Positions 23,193 to 34,569 of a stretch of DNA of 64,000 nt are shown piece after piece. The notes beneath the pieces are model-generated. The model was not told where the DNA came from, did not search any database, and saw nothing but the letters and a program-made list of their open reading frames with translations. This DNA comes from Rebecca billardiae RCC1528 (lineage: Eukaryota > Haptophyta): assembly GCA_965240325.2 (NCBI GenBank), contig OZ251229.1:1302001-1366000 (forward strand). Reading direction: 5' to 3'. Made by a program: the position numbers and the translations under genes. The first letter of the stretch is position 1. Every line of letters begins with the position of its first letter.

Positions 23193-25598
23193 CTCCGGTC
23201 GGCGCTGCTGCTCGGCGTGCGTGGGCGCGGGGGGGCCGAGCGCGGCGCCGGCGAGCGCGGCGCGCGTCTCTCTCAGCAGCAAGCGCAGCTGGTCGTTCTG
23301 CAGCGCGAGCTCGCGCGCGGCCACCTCGTGCTCGGTCGCGCGCGCGCGCTGCCTCGCCAGCTCGACGCCGAGCGCGTCCGCGCGCGCTCGCGCCTCCTGG
23401 CCGGCCTCGCGCTCTCGGCGACCCTCGCGGCGGCGCGCGACGAGCACGTCGTGCGCGAGCTCGGGCGGCGCGCCCTTGAGCTCGTCCAGCTCCGCCTCGA
23501 GCTCCTCGAGCTCCGCCACCGCCTCGATCTCGAGCCCGAGCTGCGCGGCGCGCTCGCCCCGCTGCAGCGCGCGCGCCCGCAGCGCCCTCTTGAGGCGGAG
23601 GCGCTCGGCCTCGAGCGCGGCCAGCTCGTCCTCCAGCTGCAAGTTGGTGGCGCGCAGCCCCTCGAGCGCGACCTGGCTGCGCAGCCGCAGCGCGGAGAGG
23701 TCGTACCCCTCCCCCGGCCCGACGCCCAGCCTGTCGCGCAGCCCCTCCACCTCTTCCTTGAGCAGCTCGAGCTGGTCTTCGCGCGCGTTGCGCTCGCGCA
23801 CGAGCGCGCGGATGTCTGCATCGCGTACGGCGACGAGCGCCTGCAGCTCGTCGATCTCGGAGACCGCCTCGCGCAGCCCGTACACGCCGTGCTCGTACGC
23901 GCTCATCCGCGCGCGCAGCGCCTCCTTCTCGCCCTCCAGCCCCGCCACCGAGCCTTCCAGCTCCGCCGCGCGCGCCCGCTCCTCGACCAGTCTCGCGCTG
24001 GCGCGCCGCTCGGCGCCCGCCGCATCGCGCAGCTGCTTGGCCTGTGAAGCGCGCACCTCCGCCACGCGCCTGTCGGCGTCCTCCTGCTCGGCGAGGAGCT
24101 GCGCCTCGAGGTGCTCGATGCGCGCGTGCGCCTCGCGCGCCGCCGCCTCCGCCTCCGCCGAGCGCACGCCCGCCTCCGCCGCCGCGCCGCCCGCGCGCGC
24201 CTCGGCCAGCTCCGCGCGCGCCGCGCGCACCTCCTCCTCCAGCGCCTCCGCCGCGTGCTCGCGCTCGTCCAGCTCGTCGCCGCGCCTGCGCACCTCGGCC
24301 TGCAGCTGCTCGATCGACTCCTCGAGCTTGTCCGCCGCGGCGAGCAGGTCGTCGTGCTCGTCCTGCAGCGCGGTGTAGCTCTCCTGCACCGCCTCGAGCC
24401 GCGCCTCCGCCTCCGAGCGGTCAGACTCGGCGGCGCTCTGCTCGGCGCGCGCCGAGCGCAGCTGTTCGCGCAGAGAGTCGAGCTCGGCCGCGCGCTCGGC
24501 CGCCTCCGCCAGCACCTCGTCCAGGTCGGCGCGCAGCTCGTCGCGCTCCTTGTGCGCGCGGTCGACCGCGTCGTGCAGCAGCGAGAGCTCCGAGTCCTTC
24601 TCGCGGATCGTCCGCTTCCGCGCGCGCTCACCCTCGCGCTCTGCAACCGCCGAGTCGGCCAGCGCCTTGAGCCGCTCTTCTTTGTGCGCGAGCTTGTCCG
24701 TGAGCTGCTCGACCTCCTCCTCCAGCCCCTCGTACGCCTTGCGCGCCTCGCGCGTCTCGCGGCGCGACTTCTCGAGCGCCTCCTTCCCCGCCTCGAGCTG
24801 CTCTTCGAGCGAGGCGAGCTTCGCGGCGGTGCGCTTCTTTTCGCTCTGCGCGCGGCGGCGCGCCGGGCGAGCGCGCGCGGCGGGGGCGGCGCGCGTGGGC
24901 CGAGCGCGCACGGGCGGCGCGCGCGCGGGCCAGCAGCCCGCCGCCCCGCGCCCACCCAGCACGCCGCGCGTGCCCGGACGCGCCCGCTCGGCGCGGGCTT
25001 GGCGCCGCCCGCGCGCGCGCGCGCGGCCGCACACCTGGCTGGTGCGCTGCTCCTCCTCGAGCTGGGAGATGCGCGCGCGCAGCTGGTCGGCCGCGCGGCC
25101 GCCGCCGCCGCCGGTGGCGACCGTCGCCTCGCCGCTCTTCTTCAGGATGTCGCCCATGTCCTCCACCTCCTCGCTCTTCTCGCGCAGCTCCTCCTTCAGC
25201 TGCGCCACCTGCTCCTCGAGAGCGCGCAGCTCGGCGCGCGCCTTCTTGCGCGCCTCCTTCTCCTCCGCGAGCTCCTCGCGCGCATCGGCGAGCTCGCGCG
25301 CGGCGGCGCCCGCCGCGGCGTCGTGGTCGAGCTTCGCCTTGTCCTGTGACTCCTCGCTCGACTCGGCGCGCGCGACCTCCGCCTCCATGCACAGCTGCAT
25401 CACGCGCAGCGCCTTGGCGAGATCGGCGGCCGGCGCGCTCGCGTCGACTTTGAGGCCGCCGAGGCGGGGCGCGAGCTTGCGCAGCAGCTCGAGCTGCGAC
25501 TCGGAGCCGCTCAGCGCCTCGTCCACGTCCACCGCGCGCAGGTCCGGGTCGGCCAGCACCTCCTCCAGCTCGCGCGTCTTCTGCGCGAACGCCACCAT
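14927..25598 (-). CDS. CEP290: CEP290 ciliary transition-zone protein
   Basis: Six exons: 25598-25035, 24845-16995, 16836-16585, 16432-16060, 15925-15795, 15598-14927. Phases all agree, giving about 3280 residues (human CEP290 is about 2480). CEP290 forms Y-link-associated structure at the ciliary transition zone and gates flagellar protein entry. Diagnostic matches occur at both ends. 'YEHGVYGLREAVSEIDELQA' and 'LEGLRDRLGVGPG'-type text around 23.7-23.9 kb matches the human 'YESGVYGLEDAVVEIKN...LRERVGLEP' block. 'LSPEFFDEVEELKYRHAQGV' near 15.0 kb matches the C-terminal 'PSFFEEIEDLKYNYKEEV'. The rest is coiled coil with long Ala, Gly and Pro insertions (20.7-23.2 kb), including a repeated DPL motif. 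Introns are 189, 158, 152, 134 and 196 nt. The second uses a GC donor (CAG|GCACG); the others start GTGCG or GTGTG. The start at 25598 matches the conserved N-terminal 'DPDL' block; upstream in-frame extension is not needed. Confidence 0.88.
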
Positions 25599-26265
25599 CG
25601 CGGTGGCGTTCGAAATAGGGGGCGCCCGCCAAGGCCAACCGTCCGGAGAAGTGCCCTGGCAGCATGGCGCCCGCGATCTCAGGCTGCGCAAGGCCATGCA
25701 GGGGCTTTGGGAGGGCAGCCCGCTCGCGGAGAGACGTTGCGCCGGACCGCTAGTCGCCCTGCATCCCGCGAGCCGACGACTGGAAGCAGCGCCATGCGCC
25801 CTCGTCCGAGTGGCTGCAGATGAGTCCGACGGCTGGCCGAACACCTCCCGCCCCGGTGCGGCTGCGCGGCGACCGGGGTCGGCCGCGGCGGGTGCGCCCG
25901 GCGGCCCGCGGGTCGGCAAACCCGCACGAGTAGCCTGCGTCGTAGACTAGCGCTAACGGTGACGGTCGGGTACGACTGGCGTGGGTGATACTCACGGACC
26001 GACGGGGCCCACGGCCGACTGTCTGTCGCACGCGGCCGACTCTGTCTGTCGTCGGCCGCGCGGACCGGGACTGGCGGCGGACTGCTAAGACTGAGTCGAG
26101 TCTGACGGCGCCGGCACTTCTAAACAGCGCAATAACTTTTATCTGCTAGTCTGCTTATTTGAGGTAACAACTAGTTATGCCCAGCTTGGCTATGCAGTAT
26201 ACATGTGTCATCAACGTTGCTGCTGCTGCTTTGAACTTGAAGTTGAAGTGATGCGGGGCTGACCG
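25599..26265. other. Intergenic interval upstream of CEP290
   Basis: This is the upstream region of CEP290 and the 3' side of the CTL gene, both on the minus strand. It is GC-rich up to about 26050 and then AT-richer. No recognisable gene or motif is seen. Confidence 0.55.
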
Positions 26266-26644
26266 TCACACACGCCGAATCTTGGCGTCCCTCACGGCGC
26301 CCATCATCGAGGGCAGCCCAGCGCCGCCGGCGCGCCCGCCCCCGTGTCCCTGCTGTCCCTGCTGCTGTCCGACGCTGCTCGGCCCGGCCCCGCCAGCCGG
26401 CCCGGCCTGCTGCTGAGACTGCGGACCCCGCTGGAACATCTGGCCAAACGTCGCGCCGGCCGCGGTCGACGCCTGCCCGGCGGCGGCGCGTGGGTCCCTC
26501 GAGGCGTACGCCGCGGTGAGCGCCGCCAGCTCGGCCGGGTGCGTGCGGCCGAGCGTCGCCGGGTCGTCCGCTGCGGCCGAGCGCGCGCGTCGACGGCCGC
26601 GCGGAGCCGGCGGGTCGTGAGCGCGCGCGGCGCGAAGCGCGCGC

Positions 26645-26677
<33 letters not shown>

Positions 26678-29164
26678 GCCGCGCGCACGCACCGTAGCTC
26701 ACGAAGATGGTCGCGGTCGCGCTCTCCACCATGTCTGTCACCTGCTGCGTGACAGTGAAGCCCGTCCAGAAGCCGAGCATGCCGATGGCCAGCAGCGTGT
26801 TCAGCGAGGCGCCGAGCCCGAGCCCGAGAAAAAGGGCGAGCACGCCGGAGAGGCAGCCGCCGAGCACGCAGCCGAAGAGGAGCACGTTGCCGATCAGGTC
26901 GTCGTTCACGAGGCTCTCCATCCCCTTCGCCTTGAGCATGCGCCACGTGTCGCTCGCCGCCTGCAGCGCACGCCGCCCGCCGGCCGCGCCGCGCGCGCGA
27001 GTCAGCTCTGCGCGCGCGGCGGGGGCGGCGCGCGCGCGGCGCGGCGCGCGCGCGGCGCGGCGCGGTGCGGCGAGCGGCGCGGCGAGCCGCCGCCGCGCAC
27101 CTGCGTGAACGACACGCCGTACAGCGCGACGCGCACGTAAGCGTAGTGGTTGAAGTACTCGACGAGCCAGTCGAGCGCGCCCAGGCAGCAGAGCAGACAG
27201 GAGCGGCAGCACGCCTCAACGCACAGCCCGCCCTCGCCGCAGCAGCCGCCGCCGCCGTCGGCAGACGCGTTCATGTTGTGCACGAGCGTGCGCAGCGTGC
27301 GCAGCACGGCGGTGAGCAGCGCGCCCTGGCAGATCGAGCCGAACGACGTGGTGCACGCGCGGCGCAGCGCGCCCTCCACCGCGTCCGCCGGCGCCGCGCC
27401 CCCCTGGAAGTACCACGCGCCGACCGCGCCCGCGCACGCGACGTGCGCGACACCTTTGAGCACCTGCGATGTCCAGAAGAACATGAGGATGAGGAAGAGC
27501 GCGACGAGGCCGCTGCCGCCGGTCGCGAGCATCGTCGCGCCGTACGTCCACACCCACAGCCCGATCCACGCGAGCTCCGCCGCCATCGCGCCGTACGGCA
27601 GCGCCGTGCGCGCGCGCGGGAACGCGCGCAGCGCCGTGAGCGAGACGCGCAGCACCGCGACTGCAAACGGGATGTGCCTGCGCACGACGTACGTGTAGAA
27701 GGCCATGAGCAGGAAGAGGAGGAGGTAGAGCACGCAGCCCTGGCTGATCAGCACGCACGAGACCACCGCGAGCACCAGCGCCGCGCCCAGCGCCGCGTAC
27801 ATCGTGAACGGCACGAGCTGCTCCGCGTGACTAAACATGAGGCCGAGGTAGGCGGCGCCGAAGAGTGCCGCGGCCGCGCTGCACGCCAGCAGCACGCCGA
27901 CGAGCAACGAGGCGGAGAGCGCGTCGGCGGGCGCGCCGACGGCCAGGGGCGCGGTCGCCGAGCCGCCGATCGTCGCGATGAGCACGCCCAGCATGCACAG
28001 CGCCCACACCAGCGCCCAGTTCCGGTCCCGCCACTGCGAGTCAGCATGGCCGCCCTCTTGCTCGGCACCGCCGCCCGGCTGCTCGGGCGGACGGCCCGCC
28101 TCCACGCCCGTTGGCTGCGCGTACGGCGGCTGCTGCTGCGCGTGCGGCTGCTGCTGCTGCGCGTACGGCTGCTGCTGCTGCGCGTACGCCTGCGCGTACG
28201 CCTGCGGCTGCGGCTGCGGCTGCGCGCTCGAGCTCGGCTGCGCGGACGCACGCGTGCGCTCCACAGCCTGAGTCACGAGCCCGGTGGCGCGCGAGAGTAG
28301 TCCGCTGGCACCGCCGCCTGACGCACCGGCGGGCGTCGCGCTCGCCGAGCTGGCCGCGGCGGCCGCGCCCGCGGGCGGCGGCGCCGGCGGCGCAGCCCCG
28401 GACGGGGCCGCCTGCGCACCGCCATGCTGAGCGGGCGGCGCCCCCCGAGGCTGCTGCCGCCACAACGGCACGTCCGTGAAGGCGGCCCCGGCCGCGCCGC
28501 CCGGTGCGGGCTGCGGCTGCGCGGGCGTGGGCTGGGCCTGCGACCAGCTCGGCGCGGCGGCCGCCACCTGCGCCCCAGGATAGCCTCCCACGCCCACGGG
28601 CGGCGCGGGCGCCGGCTCTGTCGGTGGCTCGAACTGCGGCGCCGGCTGAGCCACGTGGCCGGGCGGCGCGACCGGCGCGTACGACGGTGGCGGCGGCACG
28701 GCATCCGGGCGGCTCTCGGCAGCGGCGGCGTCCGCACCGCCGCCAGCCTGCTCGGCAGCGCGCCTCTCGGCGTCCTTCCGCTCCTGCTCCTGCCGCCACG
28801 CCTCCACCTTTGTGGCCGCGCTCTGCGAGGCCGTGGCCGTCGCCTGCGCCGCCTTCTGCGCCGCGGAGGCCGCGACGGTGCTCGCCTGCTTCGCCGCGGC
28901 GCCGGCCTTCTCGCCAAAGGTCGACATGCGCGACGAGCTCCCACCGCCGCCCGGGGCCACCGACGAGGCCGCCGGCGGCGGCGCGGCCGGTCGCGCGTCC
29001 ACCGGCTCTCCATGCACCACGCCACCGACCGCGGCGGGCGGGGGCGGGCCCTGGGCCGAGTACGCGGGCTGCGCGTCGTCGAAGGGGTTGGTTGACGCGC
29101 TGGGCGGGGCTGGCGTTGCGCACACCACCGGAAGCTGCGACTGCGGCCGCTGCTGCTCGCTCAT
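26266..29164 (-). CDS. CTL/SLC44 choline-transporter-like membrane protein
   Basis: Three exons (29164-27101, 26960-26693, 26570-26266) encode 878 residues. The introns are 140 and 122 nt, both GTGCG...CAG, with phases 0 and 1 agreeing. The C-terminal half has about ten hydrophobic segments. It carries the family signature 'YGVSFTQAASDTWRMLKAKG' followed by 'SLVNDDLIGNVLLFG', which is restored only by splicing across intron 1. Family members include choline and thiamine-pyrophosphate transporters and yeast Pns1 of the plasma membrane. The first ~400 residues are a Pro/Gln/Ala-rich cytosolic tail with an NPF motif (about residue 26, 'STNPFDDAQ') of the EH-domain-binding type, an Ala-rich helix 'EKAGAAAKQASTVAASAAQK' and YAQ/QQQP repeats. 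The C-terminal tail after the last membrane span is Gln/Gly-rich. The long N-tail is unusual for CTL proteins and suggests endocytic regulation. Divergent from the lipase gene. Confidence 0.88.
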
Positions 29165-29525
29165 GGCCGACGGCACCGCCGCCCGGGCCGCCGGCAATGA
29201 TGGCAGTCGAGACGCGAAAACTCGCGCGCGAGAAAAGCGCAGCAGCTGTGCATGCTGCATCCGCGCTGCTGTCTCGACAAATAAAAAAGCAGGCTGCGCG
29301 CGTGGGTGCGCAGTGGCGCTCGCCAGCGCAAGCCGCCCGGTGATTCGCTGCGGCAGCCGCACGCACGCGCACGGGGGCACGGGCACGGCACGGCACGGTT
29401 GGCCACTCGCCACTCGAAGCGACCGTGACCCAGACGAAACTTCGAGTGTAACCCCGCCCTTTTTTGAGCTGGTCCAGGAAAGTGGAGGCTGCGCCACCCA
29501 TCCGCCGCCTCGCGCGCGCATCCAG
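29165..29525. promoter_or_regulatory. Shared upstream region of CTL and lipase genes
   Basis: A 361-base divergent interval between the two start codons. A short poly-A stretch (AAATAAAAAAG at about 29279) and a CACGGGGGCACGGGCACGG repeat at about 29370 are the only notable features. Promoter role is inferred from position. Confidence 0.35.
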
Positions 29526-31028
29526 ATGCGGCTGGCGGTGGCGTGGCTGTTCATCGGCAGCGTCGCCGGGGGCGGGGGATGGCTCCGCGGCGCTGCCGAA
29601 TCGCACGCACGCGGCGCAGCCCGCGCGCTGCGTGCGCTCAGCGGCCGTCTCTCCTCGCTGGCGCCCGCGGAGGCGGAGGACCGGACCGGCCTGCAGCAGC
29701 GGATGATGCACCAGCTCATGACGCAGCAGCAGCAGCCGCGAGCGCTGATCTCGTACCCGCCCACGGCGGCCGATGCGGCCGTACACGACGTGCCGTACAC
29801 CGGCGGCGCGTTCGCGATGCCGCCGAGCCCGAGCTGGCTCCCGCGCCGGCTGCGGCTGCTGCTGACGCCTCGGCACTGCCCGCAGCTGATCCAAGGGGCG
29901 CTGCTGCTCAGCCTCGCGCCGTACAACCTCAACGCCACGCGCGAGTCGGTCGTCGTGGGCGCGCCGTGCGTGCGCCAGCAGTGGCTCGTCGACCGCGCCC
30001 TCCGCCCCGCGCGCCCGCGCTGGAGCCCCGCGCTCGGCGCCGTGCTGCCGGCCGGTCCGAGCGGCCGAGGCGGCTCGGGCGTGCACGTCACCCAGACGAT
30101 CCGCTCGCCGCGCGTGTGCTGCGTGATCTCGTGGCGCGCGCGGCCGACGCGCTCAGACGCCGCCGGGCCCGCCGCCGACCGCCTCGTCACCGTCGCCTTC
30201 CGCGGCACCAAGGAGCTGTGCGACGTCCTCACCGACATTGACATGCTGCCCGCGCGGTATCGCGCGCGCGGCGGCGCGGCCGGCGGCGGCGGCGGGGCGG
30301 GCGGCTCGTTCGCGAGCGGCGGAGGGGAGGGCGCGCGCGCGGCGCGCGCGCCGACGGACGAGCGCGCGCACTGCCACCGCGGCATCGTGCGCGCCTTCGA
30401 GTCCGTCTCCGCCGAGCTCGACGCCGTGCTCGCGCACGCGCTGCCGGAGGGCGGGCGGGTGCTGTACACAGGGCACTCGCTCGGCGGCGCGCTCGCGCAG
30501 CTCGGCGCGGTGCACGCGTCGCGCTGCAGCACGGCGCGGCGGCCGCTGCGCCCGACGCTGGTCACCTTCGCCGCGCCCGCGATCGGCAACCGCCAGTTCG
30601 TCTCCGAGCTCAACGCGGCGGTGGAGCCGCACGGCGGGCTGCGCGTGCACAACCAAGGGGACCCTGTCCCATCGCTCAGCCGAGCGCTCGGGTACAGGCA
30701 CGGCGGCGTCTCGCTGCAGCTGCCGCTCGCGGAGAACGCGCGGCGCGCGTACGCGAGCGCGTCGGCGGAGCACCCGGCGTTCGGCGCGATCGCGCCGCAC
30801 GTGCTCTACCACATCGGGCACACGGTGTACGGCGTGTGGACGCCGACGCCACGCGCGCCGGGAGCGGGCCAGCCAGCGGCGGCCGCCGCCACCTCGCCCG
30901 CAGGCGGCCTCTCGCGGACCGGCGCGAGGGTGACGCGCGCCCTCAGGGGTGCGGCGTGGGGTGCGTCCGGGGTGGCGCGCCGGCTGGCCATCGCGAAGGC
31001 AGCCTCGAGTGTGCGCAACTTCGGCTGA
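29526..31028 (+). CDS. Class 3 lipase with signal peptide
   Basis: Intronless, 500 residues from ATG 29526. The first ~20 residues (MRLAVAWLFIGSVAGGGG) form a signal peptide, so the enzyme probably enters the secretory pathway. The alpha/beta-hydrolase core shows 'VTVAFRGTKE' (oxyanion strand), the nucleophile elbow 'GHSLGGALA' (about residues 317-325), 'FAAPAIGN', an acid in 'NQGDPVPSL' and a late His in 'HVLYHIGHTVYGVW'. Together these are the catalytic set of fungal-type class 3 (triacylglycerol) lipases. A low-complexity Gly/Arg insertion (about 240-275) sits between the oxyanion strand and the conserved 'CHRGI' segment. Frame remains open upstream of the chosen start but without lipase similarity. 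Divergent partner of the CTL gene. Confidence 0.9.
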   Translation: MRLAVAWLFIGSVAGGGGWLRGAAESHARGAARALRALSGRLSSLAPAEAEDRTGLQQRMMHQLMTQQQQPRALISYPPTAADAAVHDVPYTGGAFAMPPSPSWLPRRLRLLLTPRHCPQLIQGALLLSLAPYNLNATRESVVVGAPCVRQQWLVDRALRPARPRWSPALGAVLPAGPSGRGGSGVHVTQTIRSPRVCCVISWRARPTRSDAAGPAADRLVTVAFRGTKELCDVLTDIDMLPARYRARGGAAGGGGGAGGSFASGGGEGARAARAPTDERAHCHRGIVRAFESVSAELDAVLAHALPEGGRVLYTGHSLGGALAQLGAVHASRCSTARRPLRPTLVTFAAPAIGNRQFVSELNAAVEPHGGLRVHNQGDPVPSLSRALGYRHGGVSLQLPLAENARRAYASASAEHPAFGAIAPHVLYHIGHTVYGVWTPTPRAPGAGQPAAAAATSPAGGLSRTGARVTRALRGAAWGASGVARRLAIAKAASSVRNFG

Positions 31029-31208
31029 AGTCGTGCGTGCTGCAGTTCGGTGACTACTGGGTCGGGCGGACATCATGTGTGACAGTGCGACCGAGTGTTC
31101 ACTCGGTGACCGCGTTGAGTGATCGGCTGGCACTGAGACTGAGTGGCCGAGCCTGAGCCGGCATGCGCACCGCGCAGCGTTGAGCGTGCTCGGTGCTGAG
31201 CAGATGAC

Positions 31209-31303
<95 letters not shown>

Positions 31304-31479
31304 AGCAGCTACTGCTTAGTAAGCTAGACTGCTACGCTACGACCGCTGCCGACGACTCAGTCGTACTCATGAGTCATGTCTCATGCTCAGTCTCAGTCAT
31401 CGCGTCACGATTCGACACTCATCGACATCGTCATCATCGTCGATCAACGGTGCAGATCTGTCTGACGCGCAAGGGGTGG
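31029..31479. repeat. Convergent interval with long (TA)n microsatellite
   Basis: About 88 bases of uninterrupted TA repeat lie at about 31212-31299, between the 3' ends of the lipase (plus) and the myosin (minus). A few CATGAGTCATGTCTCATG-type short inverted words follow. No gene is seen. Confidence 0.9.
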
Positions 31480-34400
31480 TCACGACGACGCGGCACTCTT
31501 GGACGCTTTGGGCGCCTTCGCCTCCCACATTTTGATCTTGGCGTCATCGCCTGCGCTGTAGAGCGTCTTTGAGGTCGTGTCGTACACCACGCACCTCAAG
31601 AACTTGGTGTGTCCTGAGGCGCGGCGGCGGGACGAGGGCGGCGCGGCCGAGCGTGAGCGTGCGCGACGCGGCGCGCGGCGCGCGAGGCGTGGGAGAGGCA
31701 GGAGCGGGGCGCCACCGCCGCGCCGCACCGAACAGCGTGGTGCACTCGCCCGACTTGAGGTTCCACACCTTCACCTTGCGGTCCTCCGCGCCCGAGTAGA
31801 GCGTGCCAGAGTCGTTGTGCAGGTAGAGCGCGCGCACCACGCCCTCGTGCCTGCGGCAGCCGGCGGGAGGCAGCGGCGCGGAAGGGCGGGGCGGTGGGCA
31901 CGCGGCGCGGCGCGCTGGGCCCCGGGGCGTGTCGTCGCGCGAGCGGCGAGCCGGGCCGCTGCACGCGCCCGACGGAGCGGCGCGCGGGGCGCGGCCCCGC
32001 GGCCCCGCGGCCCGCGCGGCGCCCGCCATCCCCGGGGCGCGGCCCACGCCTTGCGGTGACGCGAGCGCGCCCGCCGCCTCCGCGGCCGGCGCGGCGCGCG
32101 CAGCAAGCGCGCGCGAGGCCCGCGCGGGCCCGCTGCTCGCTCGCTCGCGCGCGCGCGCGCACCCGAGCAGCACGTGCGACTTCTGCATGGTGTGCAGGTT
32201 CCACACGCGCACCTTGAAGTCGGAGCAGCCTCCGTACACGTTCTCGCTGCCCACCGCCACCGAGTACACGTCCGCGGCCGCCTGGAAAGTGGCGAGCAGC
32301 ATCATGTTGCTCATGTTCCAAACCTGCGCCGGGCGCGCGCGGCGCGCGGCGCGCGGCGCGCGGCACGCACGAGCGTGCCCGCGGCGGGTGCGCGGCCGAG
32401 ACGGCGAGAGCGGCGCGCGGCGAGCGGCGCGTGAGCGCGCGCGCGCGCGGCGCGCGAAGCGCAGACCGGTGGCTGGTCGCGCGCGCGCGGCGCGCCGCCC
32501 TGCCTTCGGCGCGGTGCGCGGTGCCCGCGGTGCGCCGCGCGGGCGGTGCGCCGCGCGGGCGGTGCGCCGCGCGCGCGCACCTTGACCGTCTTGTCCCGCG
32601 AGCCCGACACGAGGTGCGTGCCGTTGTGGATCGCGAGCGCGCGCACCCAGCCGTCGTGGCCGTGCTTGCCCTCCAGTGTGTGCACCGGCGTGAACGTGTC
32701 GAGCGACCACACGCGGATCGACTTGTCGTTGCCGCCGGAGACGAGGACGGAGCCGTGCATCGCGAGGGCGCGCACGCGCTGCTTGTGCCCCTTGAGCGTC
32801 GCGCGCTTGCGCAGCGTGTTCAGGTCCCACACGATGATCATCTTGTCGTCCGACGCGGAGACGAGCACGCGCTCGGTGATGACGAGCGCGCACACCGCGG
32901 CGGTGTGCCCCTTGAGCGAGTCAAAGCCGGGCTTGGAGCCCGAGGGCAGGTTGATGTACCGGTCCATGTGCCACACCTGGATGTCGCCGCCGTACAGTCC
33001 GGAGAAGACCTTGTGCCCCTGCACGGCGAGCGCGTACACCGCGTCGCCCAGCCCCTCGAGCGTCGCCGTGTTCACGATCGGCAGCTTCTTGTGCGACGCG
33101 GCGCCGTCGACCGGCCCGCCGCCCGCGAGCGTGGTGGTGGTGGTGGTGGTGGTGGGCGCCGCTTCCTCGTCCGACTTGGGCGGGATGTCGAGCGCGGCGG
33201 TGATCGGGTTGTGCACGATCGAGACGAGGAAGTTGAACGCCTGGAACGCGCTCAGCGGGTGGCAGTACGCCATCCCCCAGTGCCCGTCGTTGTACTTGCG
33301 CGCGCGCAGGATCACGTGCCCGCGCTGCGGCGGCACGTCGTGGTAGAGCTCGATCACGCCGCCAGGCGCGACGACGAGCTGGCCGCGCAGGATGAACATG
33401 TGGTCGGTGCGGCCGGCCTTGTACAGCTGAAGCATCGCCTCCTCGGGCGCGGAGGGGCGGAACTGCGCGCACGCGCCGTCCTTGCGCACGCGCGGGATCA
33501 CCAGCTCCACCTGCAGCGGGCCCACCATCTTCTTCTTGTACACGATCAGCCCGAGCTCGCGCCGCGGCTGTCCCGTCTTGAGCCCGTACGGGTCGTTGGA
33601 GTCATCGTGCATCACCCACTCCTGCGACTTGGTGTTGGTGCGCAGCCGGCCGGCGAAGGCGGGCTTGCCGCCCGGCGCGGACGGCGCGTCGCCCTCCTGG
33701 TCGAGCGACACCATGAACTCGATGCGCTGCGCGTTCGCCCGCTTGGACGCGGAGAAGGCGAACGCGCGGTAGTTCTCGGAAAGTACCAGGTAGAGCGCGT
33801 GCTTTGGGAAGAGAGAGGAGCCGCCCTCCTTCAGGAAGTGCGTCTCGTTCATCAGCGGCGTGGGCTCGGCCCAGCGCGCGGGGTTGATCAGCAGCGCGCG
33901 CACGTCCGTGTCCGCCTTCGTGATCCCGAACCGCTCGTGCAGCGCCTTCGTCGAGCGCGGCGTCGAGAGCGAGAGAGCGGCGGAGACGGAGGTGGTGCCG
34001 CCGCCGCCGCCGTCCGCGCCGCCGCCGCCGCCGCCCGCGCCGCCCGACGACAGCTCGCCCGCCATCGCCTCGCGCCGCTTGGCGAGGTCGGCGGTGGTGA
34101 GCGCGGCGTTGTCGACGTGCGGCTGCCCCTGCGGCGCGTGCGCGCGCTGCAGCTTCATCTTCAGGTACAGGTTCTGGTAGTGCTCGTCGAGCGGGTGCTG
34201 GCGCGACGACTGTCCCGTTGTCTCGTTGTAGAAGTAGAGCAGCCCGTGCGGGTCGAGCATCTCGACCCAGCCCGGCGGGTCTGGCGCCATCAGCGCCTCC
34301 TCCGCGATCCAGAGCAGGTCCTGGTCGACGTTGGGGTCCATCCCGAGGTACACGGCGTACTCGAGGATATCCTCGGGCAGCGCCTTGAACTCCGCCTTGT

Positions 34401-34521
34401 ACCGCGCCGACTCCTTGGGCGCGTCCTTTGGGCGCGCGCGCGGCGTCCAGTTCTTGGCGGCCTCGTCCTTCTCCGCCGCCTTGTGCGCCGCGTCCGACAC
34501 CTTGCCCATGTCCAGCCTGAA

Positions 34522-34569
<48 letters not shown>

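Noticed and set aside
15052-24378. Several plus-strand frames of 500-1393 residues opposite CEP290
   Set aside because: Antisense shadows of the CEP290 exon 2; low-complexity Ala/Arg/Ser only.
25599-25919. 107-residue N-terminal extension of CEP290 in the same frame
   Set aside because: The extension has no similarity to CEP290 and the conserved N-terminal block begins just after the ATG at 25598.
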